A stretch of DNA of 64,000 nucleotides from Marinilabilia rubra (GTDB lineage: Bacteria; Bacteroidota; Bacteroidia; Bacteroidales; Marinilabiliaceae). The DNA is taken from NCBI RefSeq assembly GCF_003121985.1, contig NZ_QEWP01000004.1, forward strand, positions 1 through 64,000, given 5' to 3'. The stretch's first letter is position 1. Every line of letters starts with the position of its first letter. Of this stretch, positions 57,503 to 64,000 are shown one piece after another. Made by a program: the position numbers and the translations under genes. Under the pieces are notes generated by a model that saw nothing but the letters and a program-made list of their open reading frames with translations, was not told the origin of the DNA and searched no databases.

Positions 57503-58297
57503 ATGACAAAGATACAAAAGGATACCCTCGAAGAGTATTTGAAAAAATTCTATGGATATGGTAATCTTGGCAGTGATTTTTGGTTTATCGGGAAAGAAGA
57601 AGCTGGAGGAGAATCCCAAAAAGATATTGAAGCAAGGCTAAATGCATGGAAAGCAAGCAATAAAAGTGAAGTTGCAGACTTGTATGAATTCCATGACAGG
57701 ATTTTTTCCTACAAGTCACCCGAAACATCTAATGCCGTTTTATCCAGATTCTTTGATCATACGTCCAGGAAATTCAAATTGCAAAGAACATGGGCTGGTT
57801 TAATAAAATTGCAATTGGCATCTAATGGAGCGTATGACGGGAAAAACTGCTCAATAATCAAAAAATACCAAAGTGAATGGCTTGGAAGATTTAACAGCCC
57901 AAATTGCCTTTTAGAACTTTTCCCTATTTCCTCTCCTTCTTCCAAAAAGTTTGAGATTTCAGAATGGTCTGATATCGAGTATTTAAAAGATAGAAAATCT
58001 TACAAACAAGCACTAACTGAAATCCGGATCAACAAAATAAGGAAATTAATTCAAGAACATTACCCCAAGGTTGTGATTTTTTATTCGACTGATAAAGAAT
58101 ACTTAGACTATTGGCATCAGATCGCCGGAATAAGCTTTTCTGAAGATTCAAAGATTCACCTTCACAAAAAGCATGCTGTTTACCTTAAGAAAAGGGAAAA
58201 TACTGTTTATGTTGTGATTCCCCATCCAACAGCCTTCGGCATTTCCAATAAATTTTGGATTGAAGTGGGCCAAGAACTTAAAAAACTAAAAGAATAG
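57503..58297 (+). CDS. possible uracil-DNA-glycosylase-superfamily protein
   Basis: 264 aa, soluble. An early motif DFWFIGKEEAGGES (about 25-38) and a late motif VIPHPTAFGISNKFW (about 235-250) stand where UDG-fold enzymes have GxxPG/GxNPG and HPS motifs. The protein otherwise resembles nothing firm. The order (motif 1 near the N-terminus, His-Pro near the C-terminus) supports the fold only weakly. 43 bp after the SIR2 gene, so it probably shares its transcript. Confidence 0.4.
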   Translation: MTKIQKDTLEEYLKKFYGYGNLGSDFWFIGKEEAGGESQKDIEARLNAWKASNKSEVADLYEFHDRIFSYKSPETSNAVLSRFFDHTSRKFKLQRTWAGLIKLQLASNGAYDGKNCSIIKKYQSEWLGRFNSPNCLLELFPISSPSSKKFEISEWSDIEYLKDRKSYKQALTEIRINKIRKLIQEHYPKVVIFYSTDKEYLDYWHQIAGISFSEDSKIHLHKKHAVYLKKRENTVYVVIPHPTAFGISNKFWIEVGQELKKLKE

Positions 58298-58390
58298 TTC
58301 CCGAAGTCATCTTTCTTGATTACTTCTTCACTACAGGCCTACTTCGTGACAGACAGGATATGCATTTACGAAATCTTCATATAGCATCTC

Positions 58391-59062
58391 CTATCCTTGT
58401 TTTTGCATCAATTCTTTGTCATACCCTATTTGCCAAAAATACATATCCAAGATTTTCATTATTGGGTAGAACTTATTTATTTTTGTAAGTATCAGTTTTT
58501 GAGCATCCTTTATTTCAGTCCTATTTTCCTCAACAAAATCAAACAACTCATCCAATGAAGCGTCATCAAACACTTTGTTTTGTATCTTAATTTCTTTTAG
58601 GCCATCAATGAAATACCTGTCGAAAGCTGGAACGCACCCCAAAGTTCCTAGTAGGATCTTACTCAGCAATGTATCCGTCGGTGAAATTGATTTTGGTTTT
58701 TCTTCTCCTTTTGTGAAATATATATTTCTGTAATGGTTAGCCAATTTAATCTTTAAGTTCAGTATGTCAGGGATATTGCTTCTCACCACATCATTTTTTG
58801 AGTTGCACTTTAATTTCTGGCTTTCATGCGAAAACAAAATATTAACCGCGCCTCTATGGATTAAATGATTTTTCTGCAATAAGCCACTCGAGCCTCTATA
58901 CATTCCCCAACTTGCTAAATAAAAAGCTAATTCTAATGAATGAATCTCGGTTTGCTGAGATGCGGAAAACGCTTGATGACAATTATCCCATGAAGTAAAT
59001 CGATGAAACTCGTCTGTCATTATTCCGATTAAGTATTTTTCTATTGTCGGTATTATTCTCAT
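58391..59062 (-). CDS. conserved hypothetical protein, SWGMYRGSS family
   Basis: 223 aa, mostly helical and soluble. The segment SLELAFYLASWGMYRGSSGLLQKN (about 43-66) recurs in many hypothetical proteins from phages and defence islands in my recollection, with no known activity. The centre has an SPTDTLLSKILLGTLGCVPAFDRYF stretch. Convergent with the possible UDG-like gene. Confidence 0.65.
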   Translation of the reverse strand: MRIIPTIEKYLIGIMTDEFHRFTSWDNCHQAFSASQQTEIHSLELAFYLASWGMYRGSSGLLQKNHLIHRGAVNILFSHESQKLKCNSKNDVVRSNIPDILNLKIKLANHYRNIYFTKGEEKPKSISPTDTLLSKILLGTLGCVPAFDRYFIDGLKEIKIQNKVFDDASLDELFDFVEENRTEIKDAQKLILTKINKFYPIMKILDMYFWQIGYDKELMQKQG

Positions 59063-59205
59063 TTTTCAAGGCCTTTGGGGGTTCGCAGAATCAATCGTCT
59101 TTCTATAATATAGAAGTGTTGCAGCTAAAAAAATATGCGTTTTTTCGAAGCACTTTATTTTTCGGCCGTGACAATAACAGGCACAAAAAACGAGTATAGA
59201 TTAAA

Positions 59206-59847
59206 TCATTGTCCTCCTATAGTTTTCTCATGAATTGTTGGGAGTTTGTTTTTTTTTATTTCAATACTATCGTGAATTACCTTTAAACTTAGTGGAAGTA
59301 AAACACCTGGAATTATGTACCAATTTGTGTATCCTGAAAAATTTAACAATAGAACTAAAGCGGAGACTGTGGAAAACAATAACATGATTATTCCAGTATA
59401 TATTCCTTTAAGAATTTCGATGCTAAATAGTTTCTTATCTTTTTGTTTCGATTTAAAATCGGTATCCAGCAGCAATCCAACTCCAACAATACTTATTAGA
59501 GCTGTTAACAGGCTCCACGGATTGAAGTCATTGGAATTATCTATGAGGTAGATTGTCCAATATCCAAATCCTACAAATAGCAAGAGGGCGTATAGAGTGT
59601 TGAACCACTTAAATCTCGAATCACTGAGCAAAATATATTCTTCAATCTTCTGAAAGTATAGTTCTTCTGAAATAACATCGGATTCATGTGTTTTACGGTC
59701 AAGCAAGTCTCTAATTAACTTCAGGTCGTCCGCAAGTGATTTTTTTCGCCTTTCTTTTGAAAGTGAGTCAAGTACTTTCAAAAGAACTGTCAATAAGCTT
59801 GCAGTCGCAACGAACCACTTTGATAATATGTCAAAATTTTCCAGCAT
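59206..59847 (-). CDS. hypothetical multi-pass membrane protein
   Basis: 213 aa. A possible N-terminal helix (about 9-27), a charged coiled region (about 28-75), then four hydrophobic segments (about 82-103, 113-127, 143-168 and 173-192). Family not recognised. Possible membrane effector, given the island, but nothing proves it. 35 bp after the small MazE-tail-like gene. Confidence 0.6.
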   Translation of the reverse strand: MLENFDILSKWFVATASLLTVLLKVLDSLSKERRKKSLADDLKLIRDLLDRKTHESDVISEELYFQKIEEYILLSDSRFKWFNTLYALLLFVGFGYWTIYLIDNSNDFNPWSLLTALISIVGVGLLLDTDFKSKQKDKKLFSIEILKGIYTGIIMLLFSTVSALVLLLNFSGYTNWYIIPGVLLPLSLKVIHDSIEIKKNKLPTIHEKTIGGQ

Positions 59848-59882
59848 TTAATTTTTGTATAAAGTCCAATGTTTACGTAGCA

Positions 59883-60062
59883 TTACCATATCCATCCATC
59901 CTGTTCAAAATCCTCATCAAAATCAAGCATTAACTTGTCATCTCCATTTTCATGGGCCTCCCTGGCTGCATTATCCCAGCCTTGTCGAACATTCTTTTTT
60001 GAAGAATCTCCTGAGTTATCAAAGGACTGATCATTATTCTCTTTTCCCCTTTCTTTTTTCAT
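59883..60062 (-). CDS. 59-aa orphan protein resembling a MazE-type antitoxin tail
   Basis: ATG at 60062, stop TAA at 59885-59883. The C-terminal half, VRQGWDNAAREAHENGDDKLMLDFDEDFEQDGWIW, resembles the toxin-binding tail of AbrB/MazE antitoxins (R-x-GW-x-x-A-x-x-x-x-x-NGDD-x-L). The N-terminal half is a charged linker (KKERGKENNDQS), with no swapped-hairpin DNA-binding domain. No MazF-like toxin is adjacent. It is likely real because the frame is clean and lies between two minus-strand genes of the same direction. Confidence 0.6.
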   Translation of the reverse strand: MKKERGKENNDQSFDNSGDSSKKNVRQGWDNAAREAHENGDDKLMLDFDEDFEQDGWIW

Positions 60063-60129
60063 AACGCCTTTTTAATATTTTTTCCAATTATGGCATTTTT
60101 CCGGTAGTAATATGCAATCAGCCGTTTTT

Positions 60130-60561
60130 TCACATTTGGAGACTTTGCTTATACAGTTCGTCTTCAGTCCTCTTTCTAGTCTCCGGGTCAAATCCGGTCA
60201 ATGTCATTTCAAGGAGGCAATGGGCCAGTATTTCCGAGGCGGAATAGTCTTTTAGAGTTGTTTCATTGATGGACATTCCCATCCATTCTTCCCAGGAAGA
60301 GAACATCGGACTATATGATTCTGGGGGATTCGAATTGGTCTCAATCGCTGATACGTGGATATAAGAGTCGTATTCCGGCTCCTTTTCCTCAATGAAACTT
60401 AATAAAATTTCAGAAGTGCTTTTCTGTGGCTCAATTAAGGATAATTGTTCATAAACTTTTTGATAGCCGGTTTCTTTTTTCTTTAGATCCGGGTATAATG
60501 AAAAGAGTTTTTCCCTTACTGATGGCCAGTTTGTATTGTTATAGAGTTCTTTCAAAGTCAT
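60130..60561 (-). CDS. conserved hypothetical protein (DUF6557-like)
   Basis: 143 aa, helical and acidic: MTLKELYNNTNWPSVREKLFSLYPDLKKKETGYQKVYEQL at the start, then SSWEEWMGMSINE and a C-terminal ASEILAHCLLEMTLTGFDPE. The opening and the ILAHCLxEMTFxGF-type helix match my memory of DUF6557, a small family without known function. 67 bp upstream of the MazE-tail-like gene on the same strand. Confidence 0.55.
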   Translation of the reverse strand: MTLKELYNNTNWPSVREKLFSLYPDLKKKETGYQKVYEQLSLIEPQKSTSEILLSFIEEKEPEYDSYIHVSAIETNSNPPESYSPMFSSWEEWMGMSINETTLKDYSASEILAHCLLEMTLTGFDPETRKRTEDELYKQSLQM

Positions 60562-60750
60562 GGTAAATAGTAAAATAAGGGATTTAGCATGAAATTATCA
60601 AAAAAATTTCTGAGTGAAAAATGAATTTTGATTATCTGTAGTCCTTGTTTTTGATTCTGCTATAGCCATTGATGAAGGATAACAAAATCATATTTGCATA
60701 ACTCAAGTATCTGGTATATTTTAGCACTTGGGTTAGGGTTAAGGTTAGAT
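60562..60750. other. non-coding spacer possibly holding a small RNA
   Basis: No ORF. It lies upstream of a terminator hairpin (60751-60786) oriented to the plus strand although no plus-strand gene precedes it, so a short non-coding transcript is possible. Confidence 0.3.
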
Positions 60751-60786
60751 AGGTCTGTCGGAATGCCGGCAGGCCTTTCTTTTTTG
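60751..60786 (+). terminator. orphan rho-independent terminator
   Basis: Stem aggtctgtcgg / ccggcaggcct with loop aatg (two G-U pairs) followed by ttctttttt. Genes on both sides are on the minus strand, so it does not end a known mRNA. Confidence 0.7.
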
Positions 60787-60878
60787 GGTGCAAGTGATAG
60801 GGGAGAGCATTTTTTTATTAGATAGATGTAAGTATTCTGTAATTGCTTTGCATACTACCAATATTCTCGTTTCTGGGT

Positions 60879-61643
60879 TTATTCAATTTCAATTACAGCA
60901 TTTCTTCGATAAGAATGATGTTCTCCTAAATGCACATATCCCAACTGGTTGGTCAAAAGCTTTGTGCCATTTATTTCAGCTTCCGGCATATTCACATGAT
61001 GATGTCCGTATATCCAGTAATCAATATGGCTATCGAAAATAAAATCATAATGCTCCGAGACAAAAGCAGGATTAATCATTGAATTTTTGAATTGCTCAGG
61101 GTTACACAACTGTGTTGGAATATGGTGGGTGACTACAATTTTTTTGTTTGCAGTAGAATTTTGAAGCTCGCGACTTAAAAAGTCCAGGCTTTCTTCATGT
61201 AGTCTGTTGAAATCATCACTTCTTAATTTCTTCCCCTTATGCCTTATTTTGTAAAAATCGTTGATGCCTCGCTCAACAATTAATGACTCACTAATAGGAA
61301 TGTGAGACCAGAATGCAGTGAAGAAAAAATCTGTTCCCTCTACATGGATTACCTTATTGTTGACCAGAAAAACATTCTCCCTCAGTGGTTCAAATACCGG
61401 CTTGTCTAGTATCTGCACTTCCTTTCCGGTATAGAACTCATGATTCCCGGGGATATAATAAACAGCTTTGAAATTGTCGGAGACATAATCGAAAAACCAG
61501 TGGTTGAAATGCTTTTTACCCCAATAAGTAATGTCTCCAGCTAAAATAAGAATATCCCCAATAGATTTGATAGGGTTTTTATGCAAAAAAAGTGCATTTT
61601 GGGCAAATTCGAGATGCAGATCTGAGCAGTATTGAATCTTCAT
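60879..61643 (-). CDS. metallophosphoesterase
   Basis: 254-aa calcineurin-like phosphoesterase. The metal-binding motifs are in order: YCSDLHLEF (D-x-H), LAGDITYW (GD), IPGNHEFY (GNHE), VVTHHIPT and YGHHHVN (GHxH). No membrane segment or signal. Members cleave phosphodiesters or nucleotides; the substrate is unknown. Monocistronic in a mobile region. Confidence 0.9.
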   Translation of the reverse strand: MKIQYCSDLHLEFAQNALFLHKNPIKSIGDILILAGDITYWGKKHFNHWFFDYVSDNFKAVYYIPGNHEFYTGKEVQILDKPVFEPLRENVFLVNNKVIHVEGTDFFFTAFWSHIPISESLIVERGINDFYKIRHKGKKLRSDDFNRLHEESLDFLSRELQNSTANKKIVVTHHIPTQLCNPEQFKNSMINPAFVSEHYDFIFDSHIDYWIYGHHHVNMPEAEINGTKLLTNQLGYVHLGEHHSYRRNAVIEIE

Positions 61644-61902
61644 ATAGATTGAAATCGGTTAAATGAATAGATCAAATTTATAAATTTTGATGGAATAAAC
61701 GACTGAATTCCGGAGCGTATTGAAGGAGAAAAATGGAAATTAATTTTTTAATCTTTTTCTATTTCCGGAAAAATAGAAAATTCTCTTTTTCCCAAATTCC
61801 TTTTTTCGCTTTTTCTGTTTTCTGCTGTGAAGGACATAAGGGAAGGGGTGGTTAGTTTTAGAAATTAACCACAAATAGAAGGATTTGTTGCTTAGGATTT
61901 CT
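61644..61902. other. AT-rich intergenic region
   Basis: No ORF seen in either strand. Contains promoter DNA for the metallophosphoesterase (minus) and, at its right edge, the likely promoter of the structured leader. Confidence 0.4.
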
Positions 61903-61910
61903 TATTTTTG
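61903..61910 (+). promoter_or_regulatory. likely -7 promoter element of the structured leader
   Basis: TATTTTTG matches TAnnTTTG. Transcription would begin near 61917, just before the first pairing arm at 61945. The expected TTG 19-21 bp upstream is absent (a TTTG stands 15 bp away), so the call is moderate. Confidence 0.45.
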
Positions 61911-61944
61911 TGATAGATAATGGTATTGCGTCACTAAAGCTTCT

Positions 61945-62062
61945 CCTTAGAAAAACCGCCAATTTTTACGAGAGAGAGAAGCCAGGAAGTGAACGCACCT
62001 GATATGGGTGTGTTCCTTTCGCTTATTTAGTTCTCTCGGGTGCTTGGCGGTGCCTTCTAAGG
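61945..62062 (+). ncRNA. highly structured RNA leader of unknown type
   Basis: Four nested helices form a rod: ccttag (61945-61950) with ctaagg (62057-62062); ccgccaa (61956-61962) with ttggcgg (62044-62050); cgagaga (61969-61975) with tctctcg (62032-62038); and gaacgcacc (61991-61999) with ggtgtgttc (62007-62015), closing loop about tgatatg. gccttctaaggc (62052-62063) could form an alternative hairpin. A further hairpin cccac-tttttt-gtggg (62085-62100) lies between it and the ATG at 62116. No known class (6S, tmRNA, riboswitch) is recognised. Confidence 0.65.
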
Positions 62063-62115
62063 CTATATAACGCGAAGGTTCACACCCACTTTTTTGTGGG
62101 CCTAAAAACAGGTCT

Positions 62116-63243
62116 ATGGAAGAATACAAAACCATCCGACCGGACATTAGCTCTTATTTGTCCGGTCTTACCTCTGAAGAAATCGAAAATGTAATTCAGG
62201 ATTATCACGAAAAAGAACTTAAAATCCTTGATATTATTGAAAAGTATGGCCTTGAACAGGTAAATATTTCTGAATTTAGGACTTATTTACCTCCGGCTCT
62301 TCACTCTGAGAATGTTTGTCCTGAATGTAAAGCGGTGTCGTGGGTCTCCCACACCATTAGAGGGAAGCTCTCAAATCCTTATTGTCCGGTTTGTGAAACT
62401 CCTATGTTTGAAGATTTCTGCCCTGAGAATAGATTGAGAGCACTGGAATTTGAGCGGTTAAGACGTGAACAGGAGGAAGCCGAATGGGCCTATTGGCATG
62501 CTATTCCTCCTGATTTAGAAGCTCATGGTATTATTGATGTCACTTCCGAAAGATATGAATCCCTCGATTTTGATGTAAAAGTGTTTTTGGGCTCATTGGT
62601 AGCGAATGCTATTTCAGAGGATTTCACCAAGGTTGACGGAGGAAACCTCAGAGATTTTAAAATGTATCCCAATAAATCAGAGATAGATAGGATTTTATCT
62701 GTTTTAGGTATAGAAGATAAGGGGGCATGTGAATTATTCTACGGCTTTGATGAAAAGATCGCTAAAAAGTTGTTGCTTCCTGAAAAAAGGTTGGAATCAT
62801 CTATTGAAGATCAATACAAATTATGGAAGAAAATAATTTTGGACGAAGCCCGGGAACTATTAGAATTTCAAATGTCAGACAGCGGATTTGAATTGAAGCA
62901 GGGAGAGGTGGTGGATGAAATACTTTCAGATCTTTTGCAAGACTATTCCCTGGGCCAGGTATATCACCTTATTTACAACGCTGTGAATTCTGCCTGCCGC
63001 TTTTATACCAAGAACAATAATCGCCAATATGCTGCCAATGCGGTGATTTACAATTGTCGTCGAAGTCGTGACAAATTCAAGGCCAATGGCTGGACTTTAA
63101 GGCCTTACAATCGGCCCTGGGGATGCAAACAATCAGAAATGAGCCGTTATTTTTTTGATTCTGTTTTGCAGATAGGGGAGGAAGGCTTTAAAACCCGGCC
63201 ATCTATCGAAGCATTAACGGTTAGTCAGTTTAATTTCATTTGA
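62116..63243 (+). CDS. unrecognised protein with N-terminal zinc ribbon
   Basis: 375 aa. Residues 1-60 are helical (SGLTSEEIENVIQDYHEKELKILDIIEKYG), followed by two CxxC pairs (CPECKAVSW...YCPVCETP, about 74-98) forming a zinc ribbon, an acidic helix (RALEFERLRREQEEAEWAYWHAIPP), and a long helical rest. The C-terminal ~90 residues are basic and aromatic (YNAVNSACRFYTKNNNRQYAANAVIYNCRRSRDKFKANGW). No catalytic motif identified. Directly downstream of the structured RNA leader and next to partition genes, so replication or transfer control of a mobile element is a guess. Confidence 0.6.
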   Translation: MEEYKTIRPDISSYLSGLTSEEIENVIQDYHEKELKILDIIEKYGLEQVNISEFRTYLPPALHSENVCPECKAVSWVSHTIRGKLSNPYCPVCETPMFEDFCPENRLRALEFERLRREQEEAEWAYWHAIPPDLEAHGIIDVTSERYESLDFDVKVFLGSLVANAISEDFTKVDGGNLRDFKMYPNKSEIDRILSVLGIEDKGACELFYGFDEKIAKKLLLPEKRLESSIEDQYKLWKKIILDEARELLEFQMSDSGFELKQGEVVDEILSDLLQDYSLGQVYHLIYNAVNSACRFYTKNNNRQYAANAVIYNCRRSRDKFKANGWTLRPYNRPWGCKQSEMSRYFFDSVLQIGEEGFKTRPSIEALTVSQFNFI

Positions 63244-63254
63244 ATAGCCTAAGT

Positions 63255-63518
63255 TTAATTGCTTCTATTCAACTTTTCCTGCACAGCTTCAGTAATGAAC
63301 TCTTTCAAAGAGAGGCCTTCATTTTGAGCAACAAAAACCTTTAATTCTTTATGAAGCTGTTTGGGTAAGTAAACCGTTGTACGGAAATATACCTCAGAAG
63401 CCTTTTTAGGAGCATGGATATTTGTGACTTCCTTTTCAATGCTTTTTGCTCTTTTTTCTTTTATCGGCAACTCTTTTTTCTTTGAAAGGGTATCTCTAAG
63501 TGTATTTGTTTTCTTCAT
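63255..63518 (-). CDS. ribbon-helix-helix DNA-binding protein
   Basis: 87 aa. A basic disordered N-terminus (about 1-40) precedes an RHH fold (VYFRTTVYLPKQLHKELKVFVAQNEGLSLKEFITEAVQEKL). It lies behind the ParA gene on the same strand, which is the arrangement of ParA/ParG-type partition cassettes. It could bind the 44-bp dyad at 63601-63644. Confidence 0.8.
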   Translation of the reverse strand: MKKTNTLRDTLSKKKELPIKEKRAKSIEKEVTNIHAPKKASEVYFRTTVYLPKQLHKELKVFVAQNEGLSLKEFITEAVQEKLNRSN

Positions 63519-63600
63519 CTGGAATAGGTTCTTGAATTATAAAAAACAGGATAGTATCTCATTTATAGACCGGTGAATTAAGCGACATAATTGTGTTTTG

Positions 63601-63644
63601 ACGTAAAAGCTTAAATATGTCTGGACATAAATATGCTTTTACGT
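63601..63644. promoter_or_regulatory. 44-bp dyad (operator or centromere-like)
   Basis: Outer arms acgtaaaagc (63601-63610) and gcttttacgt (63635-63644) are perfect inverses. An inner tatgtc-tg-gacata (63616-63629) shares the same centre. It lies between parA and the RHH gene, the usual place of a partition site or operator. Confidence 0.7.
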
Positions 63645-63661
63645 TATTATGTTTTTATGCT

Positions 63662-64000
63662 TTAGTCCATGTTTGTCAAGACTTCAATCGTCTCATTGGC
63701 AAGTTTTATAGTCTCATCTTTTGCTTTCGGGTCCTTAAACTCATAAACACCTAATCCGGAAATGATCGCTTCAGAATAGGCGATGCGATTATTAATTTGG
63801 GATTGCATTGGTTCAATCCCGAAATCTTTTAACACATCATAAACCTCGTGACTGATTTTTGTTCTCGAATCAACCTGGTTCAATAAAAACCGGGCATTGA
63901 TATCCTGCTTTAAAACTAATGCCTGTTCATATTTTTCAATAAACTTTTCCGTAGCCCAAAGATCAAGCACCCCTGGTTTGATTGGAATTAAAAGCAGATC
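63662..64000 (-). CDS. ParA-family partition ATPase (partial, runs off the window)
   Basis: Only the C-terminal ~112 residues are visible. The frame stays open past the ATG at 63970 and reads DLLLIPIKPGVLDLWATEKFIEKYEQA, which matches the ParA segment after Walker B (D-x-x-L-I-P-x-x-P...DLWA). It continues NARFLLNQVDSRTKISHEVYDVLKDFGI and ends YEFKDPKAKDETIKLANETIEVL, as ParA/Soj proteins do. The Walker A part lies beyond 64000. With the RHH gene it suggests an integrated plasmid or conjugative element. Confidence 0.82.
   Translation of the reverse strand, partial: DLLLIPIKPGVLDLWATEKFIEKYEQALVLKQDINARFLLNQVDSRTKISHEVYDVLKDFGIEPMQSQINNRIAYSEAIISGLGVYEFKDPKAKDETIKLANETIEVLTNMD

Noticed and set aside
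61921-62110. retron or group II intron RNA
   Set aside because: The downstream protein lacks the reverse-transcriptase YxDD motif and the RNA lacks msr/msd or domain V features.
61947-62147. 66-codon minus-strand ORF over the structured leader
   Set aside because: It is simply the reverse of a palindromic region and the next gene's start. Composition and sequence show no protein character.

Overview
The window looks like chromosome of an uncultured or little-studied Bacteroidota, most likely Bacteroidales/Marinilabiliales-like. The reasons are: A+T-rich DNA, AT-rich instead of Shine-Dalgarno-like leaders at most starts, a SusC-type receptor plug, a Bacteroidota LptD and lipoproteins, Bacteroidota-type promoters (TTG...TAnnTTTG), and intergenic spacers full of short GC-rich hairpins and 'ctaacttctaac'/'accgaccactg' arrays. 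No rRNA, tRNA or CRISPR array was seen. This is a reading by eye; no database was searched.

Left part (1-17.9 kb): an intact IS3-family element (261-1683, TSD tca) sits in a repeat-rich spacer. It is followed by a housekeeping block: lptD (minus), a divergent amidase, an MCE/MlaD protein, dnaA, a five-LysM protein with a periplasmic-binding-like domain, an ABC-F ATPase, an RlmB-like methyltransferase, dnaX and NADP-isocitrate dehydrogenase. dnaX is split at a run of ten A in the manner of a programmed or transcriptional slippage site. The amidase and the MCE protein share a homologous SPOR-like tail.

Middle part (17.9-38 kb): mixed metabolism and envelope genes. They include a lipoprotein pseudogene cut exactly by a 233-bp MITE, a small secreted protein with 'WM' repeats, an SDR, a C69 dipeptidase, an aldo-keto reductase plus DJ-1-like pair, and a holin/amidase lysis-like pair. 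A plug-only receptor, a DUF1080-PHP fusion, an M16 protease, a DUF2293 protein and a GH3 glucosidase lie between two inverted copies of a 166-bp palindromic element. A Dus-like tRNA-dihydrouridine synthase follows.

Right part (38-64 kb): a defence and mobility island. It starts with a tripartite HipB-HipS-HipT locus with three evenly spaced operator-like repeats, then two overlapping genes with PD-(D/E)XK-like motifs and some small proteins. The centre is a type I restriction locus (hsdM-hsdS-trlF-small acidic gene-hsdR) followed by a SIR2-family effector and a gene that may be uracil-DNA-glycosylase-like. A RES-domain gene plus mcrB-mcrC is wedged upstream of hsdM between two 243-bp direct copies of the hsdM promoter-proximal region and first codons. 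The RES gene is therefore coupled (TAATG) to a 36-codon HsdM leader remnant. The protein next to TrlF ends in an SSB-like acidic tip (DDLPF). The far right resembles the partition/leader region of an integrated plasmid or ICE: an RHH protein and a ParA running off the end around a 44-bp dyad, plus a highly structured RNA leader before an unrecognised zinc-ribbon protein.

The strongest candidates for something undescribed are the nested RES-McrBC module, the TrlF/SSB-tail pair and the 61.9-62.1 kb structured leader.
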